This document shows, in pieces, positions 49,901 through 57,711 of a DNA stretch of 64,000 nucleotides (position 1 is the stretch's first letter; every line of letters begins with the position of its first letter). The notes under the pieces are model-generated. The model saw nothing but the letters and a program-made list of their open reading frames with translations. It was not told the DNA's origin and made no database searches. Both the position numbers and the translations under genes were made by a program. This DNA is from Kitasatospora sp. MAA4 (GTDB lineage: Bacteria; Actinomycetota; Actinomycetes; Streptomycetales; Streptomycetaceae): positions 26,819 through 90,818 of the forward strand of contig NZ_JARZAI010000031.1 in assembly GCF_029893355.1 (NCBI RefSeq), written 5' to 3'.

Positions 49901-51417
49901 AGCGCCCGCAGTCGCCGGGCGCCGTCCAGCACCACGACGACGTCCGGGTCGGCGAACGCAGCTGCGGAACCGGCGTTGAGTCGCGCCTGCTGGCGGACGT
50001 GGATGAGCTCGATCAGCTCGGCCACCCGGCGGCCGAGCGTCTCGGCGTCGGCGCCCACCAGCGCCAGCGCCTGCTGTCCCAGCATCGGCCGGGTGTGCGG
50101 CAGCCAGGCCGCCCACTGCCACAGCGGCTCGCCGGCCGGGTCGGTCAGGACGTACAGCTGCACGTCGCGCGGGCTCTGCAGGACGGCCAGCTGACCGACC
50201 AGCCAGCGCGCCATGCGCCGCGGCCAGTCGCCCTGCCCCGCGACGCCGACGACTCCGGTCTGCGCGAGGGAGAAGGCGACGGGGATGTCCTGCGCCGCCC
50301 GCAGGTCCCGGTGGCGGTCGGTGCCCTCGCCCTCCTCCACCTCGATCGTGGTGGGCAGGTCGGCGACGCCGACCCGGACCAGCAGGTGGTCCGGGTCGGT
50401 GCGGCGGCGCTCCCAGAGCCGGGCGCGGGGGCCGGTCGCGATGACGAGCAGCTCGGCCGGGTCCGGGCTGGCAGCGCGGCAGTCCAGGCGTTCCTGATCC
50501 AGCGCCGCCGCGATCTCGGCCTCGGTGGAGGCGAGTTGGACCTGGTGCTCGGCCAGCTGGCGCCGGTAGCCGATCTTGCCCTGCCGCCGTCCGTTCATCC
50601 AGGTCCCGACCATCATGACCGGCGACATCGCCGCCATCATCAGGAACATCGGGTTGTGCGACATCACCGCCATCAGGCCGCCGCCGACGGCGGGCAGGCC
50701 GGCCGCCAGCCACGGCAGCGCGCTCGCGGAAGCCTGCCTGGGCGGGGGCGGGATGCGGAACGCGGTGCGCAGCACCGGGGGGAGCAGTCGAGGGGGACGG
50801 TTGTAGTCCAGGTACTCGCCGTCGGGCGAGGGTTCGACCACAGCGTCCGGGCGCAGCACCGGGTGCGCCTCCATGATGCTGTCCCCGACCAGGAGTTGGA
50901 CGTTCTCCCGCCAGGGGACCTCGCGGTCGGGCAGCGGGGCGCGGTTCAGCAGGACGGAGGGCGCGACGGCGCGCACGCGCACCGAGGCGTCCAGGGAGAC
51001 CCGGACCACGGCGACCACCGCCGCCGGGTCAGCGCCCTTGGCGACGTGGATACTTGCACCGGAACGGATGCGGTGCTCGCCCGCGTTGAGCTGGAACACC
51101 CGCCCGGCGCCGGCGCCCGCCACCACCCTGATGGTGACCAGCCCGGCCCGGCGGCTCGGGGCGGGGCCCGGCCGGTCGAGCCAGAGCACGGTGCCGTCGT
51201 GGATCCCGCTGTCGGCCAACGGCCCGGAGAGGTCGAGCAGTTGATCGGCGAGATAGACCGCCGTCACGGCCGAGTCGCCGGGCGGCGGGGCCTGCGAGGC
51301 GTCGAGGCTGTCCAGCAGGTTCTCGACGACGTCGCGCAGGACGGTGGTGGGATCGGCGTCCACGACCACGTCGGCCGACCAGTCCGGGCGCCGGGCAATG
51401 GTGATCATCATGGGCAT
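46999..51417 (-). CDS. Type VII secretion FtsK/SpoIIIE ATPase (EccC/EssC-type) with ubiquitin-like and FHA-like N-terminus
   Basis: 1472 residues. The N-terminal 80 (VVVDADPTTVLRDVVENLL; SGIHDGTVLWL) look ubiquitin-like. About 90-175 resembles a degenerate FHA domain without the phospho-binding Arg/Ser. Two TM segments lie near 235-285. Three ATPase domains follow: GTTGSGKSEF with Walker B RLLIVIDEFAS (about 650-760), GAPRSGRS (about 985) and GPSRSGRS (about 1277); the last two have Arg for the Walker Lys. FHA-containing EssC is typical of Firmicute T7SSb, whereas actinobacterial EccC usually lacks it. ATG 51417 follows GGGGAACC. Confidence 0.85.
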   Translation of the reverse strand: MPMMITIARRPDWSADVVVDADPTTVLRDVVENLLDSLDASQAPPPGDSAVTAVYLADQLLDLSGPLADSGIHDGTVLWLDRPGPAPSRRAGLVTIRVVAGAGAGRVFQLNAGEHRIRSGASIHVAKGADPAAVVAVVRVSLDASVRVRAVAPSVLLNRAPLPDREVPWRENVQLLVGDSIMEAHPVLRPDAVVEPSPDGEYLDYNRPPRLLPPVLRTAFRIPPPPRQASASALPWLAAGLPAVGGGLMAVMSHNPMFLMMAAMSPVMMVGTWMNGRRQGKIGYRRQLAEHQVQLASTEAEIAAALDQERLDCRAASPDPAELLVIATGPRARLWERRRTDPDHLLVRVGVADLPTTIEVEEGEGTDRHRDLRAAQDIPVAFSLAQTGVVGVAGQGDWPRRMARWLVGQLAVLQSPRDVQLYVLTDPAGEPLWQWAAWLPHTRPMLGQQALALVGADAETLGRRVAELIELIHVRQQARLNAGSAAAFADPDVVVVLDGARRLRALPGVVTVLQEGPAVGVYSICVDADERTLPEECATVVVGGAGRPASLRRQRAAQIDGILADEVADSWYAETGRRLAPLRDVSENQGEAALPGSARLLEILGLQDPSAAAIAARWRSSSRSTKAVIGYSLNGPFALDLVNHGPHGLVAGTTGSGKSEFLQTLVASLAVANRPDAMTFVLVDYKGGAAFKDCVELPHTVGLVTDLDTHLVERALTSLSAELTHREHLLAAAGAKDLEDYLDYALRRPELAPIPRLLIVIDEFASMARELPDFVSGLVNVAQRGRSLGIHLILATQRPSGVVSAEIRANTNLRVALRVTDPGESTDVIDAREAASISAATPGRAYARLGHSSLIPFQTGRVGGRRPRADRTAEAVPPFLQPVSWLDLGLPAPQRPHSVAETDEVTDLSVLVTAIRQANDLQGIAAQRRPWLPPLPLSPVVELATDPVGGATGNPSFSWAVQDLPAQQRQEPVTVDLATFGHLHIIGAPRSGRSAALRTFAAAAAAASSVADLHLYGLDCGNGALLPLTKLPHCGAVVQRSETDRAARLLKRLHEEVQNRQRLLGEGGFADVAEQRAAREATERLPHIVLLLDRWEGFMGTLSEIDGGVLTDLIQTLHREGASAGVHVVIAGDHMLLSGRMSSLCEDKLVLRLSDRSDASLAGLNPRKIPENLPPGRGYRATSAVETQVALVAADPAGPAQVAAVHALAARLVEREADVPKSARPARLAVLPTQIPFEQAWEMVGTPAPMWALIGVAGDDLEPVGADLLGDQPTFLVAGPSRSGRSTVLGVMTESLLRGGSEVVIGAPMNSPLRAFAGRPGVRGVITSDVPTESEFAELLDPGDGPVVLVVDDAEVWRDLPCREWLKSFVRKASGSRRGVIIGGEVASVANGFSGWQADIKKNRRGVLLSPPNMSDGDLVGVRLSRSQTAARVVPGAALVHLGSGSLLPARIPLPAPAPAPTDNPAHDNQEQ

Positions 51418-51443
51418 GGTTCCCCAACCCCTCGTGAGTGCGG

Positions 51444-51478
51444 GCGCCCGCGCCGGCGGCATGGCCGGCGCGGGGCGC
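51444..51478 (-). terminator. Strong hairpin between the WXG100 gene and eccC
   Basis: GCGCCCGCGCCGGC (51444-51457) pairs with 51464-51478 over a five-base loop; one extra base in the 3' arm makes a bulge. The 14-bp GC stem is followed by no T-run. It probably lets only part of the transcription continue into the ATPase gene, or protects the 3' end of the short esx mRNA. Confidence 0.6.
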
Positions 51479-51513
51479 GCTTTACGGTGACCCGGTCAAC
51501 TCCGGGCCGGTTG

Positions 51514-51810
51514 CTACTTGTTGAGGGAGCTGGAGAGCTGGGTGTCCATGTCGCGCATGGCGGCCACGGCCTTGTTGAGCCAGTCCGACAGCTGCGCCAG
51601 GGTCTCCATGGCCTGCGTGGCCGAGGTGTTGAACTCGGTGTGCACCTCGTCGAACTTGCCCGACGCCTGCTCGGTGACGAAGCCGTTGGTGGTCAGGTTG
51701 TCGACGATGGTCCTGCACTGGTTGAGCTTGTCGTCGATGTCGGCCTTGTTGTTGCTCATCGTGGTCGCAGCGTCCGACATCTCCTGATACGTGACGTTCA
51801 GGTTCGCCAT
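51514..51810 (-). CDS. WXG100-family secreted protein (EsxA-like, 98 aa)
   Basis: 98 residues; helix-turn-helix plan with VTYQEMSDAATTMSNNKADI and a second helix EVHTEFNTSATQAMETLAQL then SDWLNKAVAAM, the centre reading TTNGFVTEQAS. It matches the size and heptads of ESAT-6-like targets. ATG 51810 follows AGAAGGGAC. First gene of the locus, separated from the ATPase gene by a strong hairpin, as expected for a substrate needed in excess. Confidence 0.88.
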   Translation of the reverse strand: MANLNVTYQEMSDAATTMSNNKADIDDKLNQCRTIVDNLTTNGFVTEQASGKFDEVHTEFNTSATQAMETLAQLSDWLNKAVAAMRDMDTQLSSSLNK

Positions 51811-52027
51811 GGTGTGTCCCTTCTGGGTGGTGCCGGGCGCCTCGGTGGGCATCGACACGTTCGGCCCGGACGCTGTCGATGCTAGGAAGCGACCCGGTGG
51901 CGGTCCAGAACGCCGGTGGCCGCCTTGGGCCCAGGGGCCCAAGACCTCCCGGTACCCGGCGTTGACTCCTTCCCGGCGGGCAACCAACGTGTCGAGAACA
52001 CCGCCGCCCAGAGCCGAGGAGACCCAG

Positions 52028-53443
52028 GTGACACTGACGAGCCGATCCGCTGAACGCGTTCCTCGCCGCGGCGACTGGCTCGCCCGGCTGCGTCGGTCGC
52101 GACGGGCCGAGCCGCGCTCGGCCCCGCGTGCCGATCACGGCCTGTGGACCGTGGACCGGGTGGTCCGCGTCCTGGCCACCGCCTGCGAGCGCGAGAACCG
52201 CGGCGTTCCGGTGGCCCACGTGGTCATCGTCGGGCCCGACACCGTCCGGCTGCGCCTGAAGACCCCCGACGAGCGTCCGCCCGCCGGGTGGACCGCCGAG
52301 GACGGCGGCCGGACCTGGCACGCCCCGCTGCGCGAACTGCAGAGCGCGAGCGTGGTGGAGTCGCTTCAGGAGCCGTACCCGCGGCTGGTCTCACTGGGCA
52401 CCACCAGCCAGGGCTTCGTGCTGGTCAACCTCGCTCAGGTCGGCGGGATCACCAGCCTGGAGGGCGACGCCCGGCGGGCCAGGGCGCTGGCCCAGGACTG
52501 GACCCGCGAGCTCACCACGAGCCCGTGGTCCCGGGGTGTGCAGGTGGTCCGCGTGGGGTTCAAGCCGGGCGCCACCGAGCGGTTCGGGTCCACCGAGGCA
52601 CCGGCCCCTGTCCCGACCGATGGCGACGGCGAACTGACCGACCAGGGCGGCGGGGTGGCGATCCTGGCCACGCTGCCCGGCGGCCGGGACGGCGATCGCA
52701 TCCACCGCCTCGCCAACGATCCGGAAGGGCGCTGGTCGGTGGTCGTCGTCGGCCGGGTCGACCATCCGCGCTGGCGCTTCACCATCGACGCCGACGGCTT
52801 CGTGGACACCGGTCTGCTGGACGAGCCCGTGGCACGCCAGCTGGGTTCGGCCTCGGACGCGCCCGACGACGAGGACGCCGACACCGCTGCCGCCGAACAG
52901 TCGCCCGGCGCGAGCGCGCACCGCAGCCGGCGCTGGATCGTCCTGGCGGCCGTGGTCGTCGCCTGCCTGGCGGCCGGCGGCCTGGCTCTCACACTGAAAG
53001 GCTCCTCCGCGCCCTCCGCCCCCGTCGCTCACGCCTCCGTCAGCCCGGGAAAGCCCACCAGGAGCGCCGCACCCGGCAGTGCGACGGACACGCTGGTGAA
53101 CCCCGGCACCGGCGAGTGCCTCAGCGGTACGGCGGGCACGGACGGCACCCCGCTGACCCTGAAGGCGTGCGACGGCAGCGCAACCCAGGCGTGGAACGTC
53201 GCCGCGGACGGCACGATCCGCACGAAGGGCCTCTGCATGGACGCCGCCTGGGGCGCCACCACCCCCGGCACGATCGTTCAGATCGCGAACTGCAGCGGCA
53301 ACCCGGCGCAGCGCTTCTCCCTCAAGGCCGGCACGGTCTACTCCGTGCAGGCCAACCTGTGCGTGGGCGCGGTGAACGGCGGCACGGGGATCCAGCTGCT
53401 GCCCTGCGACCAGCGCGCGGCCGAGGTCCTCAAGCAGGGCTGA
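52028..53443 (+). CDS. Membrane protein with C-terminal ricin-type lectin domain, divergent to the type VII locus
   Basis: 471 residues. A cytoplasmic N-terminal domain of about 290 residues (VAHVVIVGPDTVRLRLKTPD, RFTIDADGFVDTGLLDEP), one TM near 303-322 (WIVLAAVVVACLAAGG), then a Ser/Pro linker and a ricin B-like lectin (about 350-465; GECLSGT, ATQAWNVAADG, QRFSLKAG, LCVGAVNG). The lectin should face outside and bind glycans. GTG 52028 is 7 nt after GAGGAGA. It may anchor or position the secretion complex, which is inference from position. Confidence 0.75.
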   Translation: MTLTSRSAERVPRRGDWLARLRRSRRAEPRSAPRADHGLWTVDRVVRVLATACERENRGVPVAHVVIVGPDTVRLRLKTPDERPPAGWTAEDGGRTWHAPLRELQSASVVESLQEPYPRLVSLGTTSQGFVLVNLAQVGGITSLEGDARRARALAQDWTRELTTSPWSRGVQVVRVGFKPGATERFGSTEAPAPVPTDGDGELTDQGGGVAILATLPGGRDGDRIHRLANDPEGRWSVVVVGRVDHPRWRFTIDADGFVDTGLLDEPVARQLGSASDAPDDEDADTAAAEQSPGASAHRSRRWIVLAAVVVACLAAGGLALTLKGSSAPSAPVAHASVSPGKPTRSAAPGSATDTLVNPGTGECLSGTAGTDGTPLTLKACDGSATQAWNVAADGTIRTKGLCMDAAWGATTPGTIVQIANCSGNPAQRFSLKAGTVYSVQANLCVGAVNGGTGIQLLPCDQRAAEVLKQG

Positions 53444-53460
53444 GCGCGGCGCTCAGCCCT
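53436..53460. terminator. Bidirectional terminator containing both stop codons
   Basis: AGGGCTGAGCG (53436-53446) and CGCTCAGCCCT (53450-53460) are perfect inverted copies around CGG. The TGA of the plus-strand gene (53441-53443) and the stop of the minus-strand TetR gene (53453-53455) both lie in the arms. Confidence 0.75.
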
Positions 53461-54178
53461 GGCGCGTGCGCTCGATCCGCAGGGCGACGCCGTCCAGGAA
53501 GGTCGCCAGGATCATCCGGAACACCTCGGTGTCGTCGCGGAACAGCTCGGTGAGCCGCGGCGTGCTCTCGTGCAGCAGCGGGTACTCGCTCTCGGGCAGC
53601 ATCGCGTACTTGACCGCCCAGGCCGCCTCGTCCTTGGCCTGGGTCGCCGGGTCGAGCGCCGAGAAGGCCGCCGAGTACTGCGTCAACGCCAGGGTCAGAT
53701 CCACGAGTTGGCGACAGCACTCGGCCGCCTCGAGCACCGGCAGGCCGGCCCGGTGCAGCACCGAGATGAGCTGTTCGAAGCTGCTGGTCTCGGCGGGGCT
53801 GGCCGTGGTGCGGGCCGCCGCGAGGACGGCGACCACGGGCCGGGCCAGGTAACTGGCCCGGATACTCTCGGCGGTGACGGTGAGCCAGCCGCGCCAGTCG
53901 CCCGAGGGGCCGTCGGGCAGGGTGGCGCGGGCCAGCTCGACGCCCTCGGCGACGGTGAGTTCGGTGAGGGCGAGCACCAGTTCGTCCTTGTCGCGGAAGT
54001 GCCGGTAGACCGCGGTCGGGTCCGCGCCCAGCTCCTTGCCCAGGCGGCTGAAGGTGAGCTGGCCGCCGCCCTCGGGTGCGCAGACCCGCAGTGCGGCCTC
54101 CAGGATCGACTCGCGCGTGAGCGCCGCCCGCCGCTTGGACGTCGACTGCTCTGCCTGCTGTGCCACTCGGGCCTTCAC
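53453..54178 (-). CDS. TetR/AcrR-family repressor
   Basis: 241 residues. HTH at about 18-65 (ALTRESILEAALRV, FSRLGKELGADPTAVYRHFRDKDEL) and a C-terminal ligand domain of TetR_C type (about 90-230). GTG 54178 follows GGAGAGACCC. Divergent from the amidohydrolase/ABC operon and probably its repressor, with the ligand related to the transported compound. Confidence 0.9.
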   Translation of the reverse strand: MKARVAQQAEQSTSKRRAALTRESILEAALRVCAPEGGGQLTFSRLGKELGADPTAVYRHFRDKDELVLALTELTVAEGVELARATLPDGPSGDWRGWLTVTAESIRASYLARPVVAVLAAARTTASPAETSSFEQLISVLHRAGLPVLEAAECCRQLVDLTLALTQYSAAFSALDPATQAKDEAAWAVKYAMLPESEYPLLHESTPRLTELFRDDTEVFRMILATFLDGVALRIERTRQG

Positions 54179-54241
54179 GCGGGTCTCTCCTCGTATCCAG
54201 AGCTTCGGTCGGTGCTTCATCCGATCGTAACGGTGCGTCAT

Positions 54242-54258
54242 TGTCAACGGCATTGACA
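54242..54258. promoter_or_regulatory. TetR operator candidate
   Basis: Perfect inverted repeat TGTCAA-CGGCA-TTGACA midway between divergent genes, with a further ATTGTCA half-site at 54264-54270. On the plus strand its TTGACA arm could also be the -35 box of the operon promoter, so binding would block RNA polymerase. Confidence 0.6.
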
Positions 54259-54364
54259 GACCCATTGTCACCGGCTTTGCTACTCCCACATCCGGCAGCG
54301 CCGCCCCGGCCCTCCCCCACCTCCCGGCCGGGAGCGAGTCTTCCCCCATGCGTTGGAGCAGCCC

Positions 54365-56035
54365 GTGCACCGTGATCACCACCCCGCAGACCTGGTCTTT
54401 CTCGGCGGCCCGGTCTACACCGTCGACCCGGCCCGCTCCTGGGCCACCGCCGTCGCGGTCCGCGGCGGACGGATCGTCACCGTCGGCCAGGACCGCGACG
54501 TCCGCCCGCTGATCGGCCCCGACACCGAGGTCGTCGACCTGGCCGGCCGGCTGCTGCTGCCCGGGTTCCAGGACGCCCACGTCCACCCGGTGCTGGCCGG
54601 CACCACGCTGCGCACCTGCGACCTGCACGAGCTGCGCACCGCCGAGGAGTACGTCGCCGCCATCGCGGCGTACGCGGCCACCCGCCCCGACGCCGCCTGG
54701 ATCACCGGCGGCGGCTGGAGCATGGAGGCCTTCCCCGGCGGCACCCCGCACCGCTCGCTGCTGGACGCCGTCGCCGCCGTCCGCGACCGCCCCGTCGCGC
54801 TGCCCAACCGCGACGGCCACGGCCTGTGGGCCAACAGCCGGGCGCTGGAGATCGCCGGCATCGACGCGGACACCCCGGACCCGGCCGACGGCCGGATCGA
54901 GCGGGACGCCGACGGCACCCCGACCGGCATGCTCCAGGAGGGCGCCGCCGAGCTGGTCACCCGCCACATCCCCGCCACCTCCGAGGACGAGCGCTACAAG
55001 GGGCTGCTGGCCGGCCAGGCCTATCTGCACTCCTTCGGCATCACCGGCTGGCAGGACGCCGCCGTGGGCGCCGCGTTCGGGCCCGGCGACGTCTACGGCG
55101 CCTACCTGCGCGCCGACCGCGAGGGCACGCTGACCGCACGGGTGCGCGCCGCGCTGTGGTGGGACCGCGAGGGCGGTCTCGAGCAGCTGGCCGGGTTCCA
55201 GGAGCGCCGCGCCGAGGCCGAGCGCGGCGGCGAGCGCTTCCGCGCCGGCACCGTGAAGATCATGCTCGACGGCGTCGCCGAGAACCACACCGCGGCCATG
55301 CTGGAGCCCTACCTGGACGGCTGCGGCTGCTCCTCGGGCAACGCGGGCCTGGACTTCGTCGACCCCGCCCAGCTCGGCGGCTACGTCGCCGAGCTCGACG
55401 CCGCCGGCTTCCAGGTGCACTTCCACGCGCTGGGCGACCGTGCGGTGCGCCAGGCGCTGGACGCGGTCGAGGAGGCCCTGCGCCGCAACGGCGAGCGCGG
55501 CAACCGCCACCACCTCGCGCACCTCCAGGTGGTCCACCCCGACGACATCGCCCGCTTCCGTGCCCTCGGCGCGACCGCCAACATGCAGCCGCTGTGGGCC
55601 TGCCACGAGCCGCAGATGGACGAGCTCACCATCCCGTTCCTGGGCGAGCGGCGAGCGGGCTGGCAGTACCCGTTCGGCTCGCTGCTGCGGGCCGGCGCGA
55701 TGCTCGCGGCCGGCAGCGACTGGTCGGTCAGCACGCCCGACGTGCTGGCCGGCGTCCACGTCGCCGTCAACCGCACGGGCGAGGAGGAGCCGAACCGGGT
55801 GTTCGGCCCCGAGGAGCGGATCGACCTCGGCTCCGCGCTCGCCGCGTACACGGCCGGCACCGCGCGGGTGAACCACCTCGACGACGTCACCGGTTCGGTC
55901 CAGACCGGCAAGCTCGCCGACCTGGTCGTGCTCGACCGCAACCCCTTCGACGGCCCGAGCCAGGCCATCGCCGACACGCGGGTGCTGCGCACCTACGTGC
56001 AGGGCGAACTGGTGCACGCCGCAGCGTCCGCGTGA
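54365..56035 (+). CDS. Amidohydrolase family 3 (YtcJ-like) metal-dependent hydrolase
   Basis: 556 residues. Metal-site motifs: GFQDAHVHP (His-x-His about 71-73), HFHALGDRA (about 357-365), HHLAHLQVVHPDD (about 380-392) and AAGSDWSVS with the catalytic Asp (about 456-464). Members hydrolyse C-N bonds of formamides, N-acyl or cyclic amides. GTG 54365 is 6 nt after GGAGCA. First gene of a peptide-type ABC operon, so it likely breaks down the imported compound; substrate unknown. Confidence 0.88.
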   Translation: MHRDHHPADLVFLGGPVYTVDPARSWATAVAVRGGRIVTVGQDRDVRPLIGPDTEVVDLAGRLLLPGFQDAHVHPVLAGTTLRTCDLHELRTAEEYVAAIAAYAATRPDAAWITGGGWSMEAFPGGTPHRSLLDAVAAVRDRPVALPNRDGHGLWANSRALEIAGIDADTPDPADGRIERDADGTPTGMLQEGAAELVTRHIPATSEDERYKGLLAGQAYLHSFGITGWQDAAVGAAFGPGDVYGAYLRADREGTLTARVRAALWWDREGGLEQLAGFQERRAEAERGGERFRAGTVKIMLDGVAENHTAAMLEPYLDGCGCSSGNAGLDFVDPAQLGGYVAELDAAGFQVHFHALGDRAVRQALDAVEEALRRNGERGNRHHLAHLQVVHPDDIARFRALGATANMQPLWACHEPQMDELTIPFLGERRAGWQYPFGSLLRAGAMLAAGSDWSVSTPDVLAGVHVAVNRTGEEEPNRVFGPEERIDLGSALAAYTAGTARVNHLDDVTGSVQTGKLADLVVLDRNPFDGPSQAIADTRVLRTYVQGELVHAAASA

Positions 56036-56061
56036 GAGCGCCGAGAGCGAGGAGATCCCCT

Positions 56062-57711
56062 ATGAACACCAGACTGCTGCGTGCCGTCGTCTCCGGTTCG
56101 GCCGTGGTGCTGCTGACCGCCGCGTGCGGCCCGGGCACCACCGCCCAGAAGGCCGGCGCCAAGAGCAACTTCTCCACCGCCCAGCCGACCACCGCGCCGG
56201 GTACCGGGAGCCTGGCCACCCTGGCCTGGTCCGGCGACTACCGCGCGCCGTACTCCGAGGACCCGGTCAAGACCGCCGACTACCCGGAGGAGACCATCCT
56301 CGGCAACGTCTGCGAGCCGCTGATCCGGGTGGCGGCCGACTACTCGATGCACCCGGGCATCGCCGCGTCCTGGTCCCAGCCCGACCCCAAGCACGTCGTG
56401 GTCCAGCTCGACCCGCGCGCCACGTTCAGCGACGGCAGGCCGGTCACCGCCGACGACGTCGTCTACAGCCTGAACCGCAACCTGGACCCGGCGGTGGCCA
56501 GCAACTACGTCGACTCCTACAACGACGTCGACACCATCACCGCCACCGGCCCCGCGCAGGTGACGATCAGTCTGACCAAGCCGGACTACATCTTCGTCCG
56601 CAATCTCGGCATCCTCGGCGCGGCGGTGGTCGAGAAGGCCTTCGCGACCAAGGCGGGCGCCGACTTCGGCACCGCGGACACCGGTGTCGTCTGCACCGGC
56701 CCGTACACCGTGCAGTCCTTCGACGGCACCAACCAGATGGTGCTGAAGAAGAATCCGACCTACTGGGACCCGAGCCACGCCGGCAAGGCGGACACGATCA
56801 CCTTCAAGTTCCTCTCCGACCCCTCGGCGCTGGCCAACGCGCTCTCCTCGGGGTCCCTGCAGGGCGCCTTCGACCTCCAGACCTCCACCATCGCGCAGCT
56901 GAGCAACGCCGCGGCCGGGAAGCTCTACATCGGCGGCGCGGGCTCCACCACGCAGAACGTCGACCTGATCGTCTCCAGCTTCTCGGGCGGTCTGGCCGAC
57001 GCCCGCACCCGGCAGGCGCTGAGCATGGCCATCGACCGCGCGGGCATCGCCAAGGCGATCTACGCCGGCGCGGCCGACCCGCTCTACGCCGTGGCCGGCC
57101 CGGGCTTCTGGCAGGGCGGCCCGGCCGCCGCCGGCTACCAGGCCGCCTACGACCAGCTGGCCAAGGCCGCGGATGTGGCCGGCGCCGCCAAGCTGGTGCA
57201 GGCGGCGGGCGCGACCGGCAAGCAGGTCACCCTCGCGTACGCGGCCGGTACGCCCTCGCAGAGCCAGCTCGCCCAGGTGCTCCAGCAGACCGGTCAGGCG
57301 ATCGGCCTGAACATCAAGATCGTCGGACTGCCGGACCAGCAGTACGGCAGCCTGTTCACCGATCCGAAGGCCCGCGCCGCCTACGACGGCTTCCTGACCA
57401 TCAACTACCTGGAGTTCCCCGAGGCCGCGAGCATGTACGCGAGCTACGCCACCGCCACCGGCGTGCAGAACTTCAACGGCTACGCCAACCCCGCCGTGCA
57501 GGCCGCCCTCGACGCCGCGCAGGCCACCGACGACCCGGCGGCCCGGGCCGCGCAGGTGCTCAAGGCGCAGGCGATCCTGGGCCAGGACCTGCCCTGGATC
57601 CCGATCGTCCAGCCGAGGGCGCTGCTGTTCCAGAGCAAGGCGGTCACCGGTGCGCCGCTGACCTTCTCCTACATGGACAACGCCTGGGCCACCGCTGTGG
57701 GGGCACCCTGA
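56062..57711 (+). CDS. Peptide/nickel-type ABC transporter substrate-binding lipoprotein (SBP_bac_5)
   Basis: 549 residues. Lipobox TAAC (Cys about 22). Family 5 features: ILGNVCEPLIRVAADYSMHPGIA (shown in part), FSDGRPVTADDVVYSL and YTVQSFDGTNQMVLKKNPTYW. Captures an oligopeptide-like or amide ligand outside the membrane. ATG 56062 follows GCGAGGAGA. 26 bp after the amidohydrolase gene. Confidence 0.92.
   Translation: MNTRLLRAVVSGSAVVLLTAACGPGTTAQKAGAKSNFSTAQPTTAPGTGSLATLAWSGDYRAPYSEDPVKTADYPEETILGNVCEPLIRVAADYSMHPGIAASWSQPDPKHVVVQLDPRATFSDGRPVTADDVVYSLNRNLDPAVASNYVDSYNDVDTITATGPAQVTISLTKPDYIFVRNLGILGAAVVEKAFATKAGADFGTADTGVVCTGPYTVQSFDGTNQMVLKKNPTYWDPSHAGKADTITFKFLSDPSALANALSSGSLQGAFDLQTSTIAQLSNAAAGKLYIGGAGSTTQNVDLIVSSFSGGLADARTRQALSMAIDRAGIAKAIYAGAADPLYAVAGPGFWQGGPAAAGYQAAYDQLAKAADVAGAAKLVQAAGATGKQVTLAYAAGTPSQSQLAQVLQQTGQAIGLNIKIVGLPDQQYGSLFTDPKARAAYDGFLTINYLEFPEAASMYASYATATGVQNFNGYANPAVQAALDAAQATDDPAARAAQVLKAQAILGQDLPWIPIVQPRALLFQSKAVTGAPLTFSYMDNAWATAVGAP

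Noticed and set aside
47095..51885. Plus-strand frame of about 1600 codons opposite the EccC gene
   Set aside because: Composition is typical of antisense GC-rich frames (Arg, Gln, Gly, His), with no motif; the minus strand carries Walker motifs.
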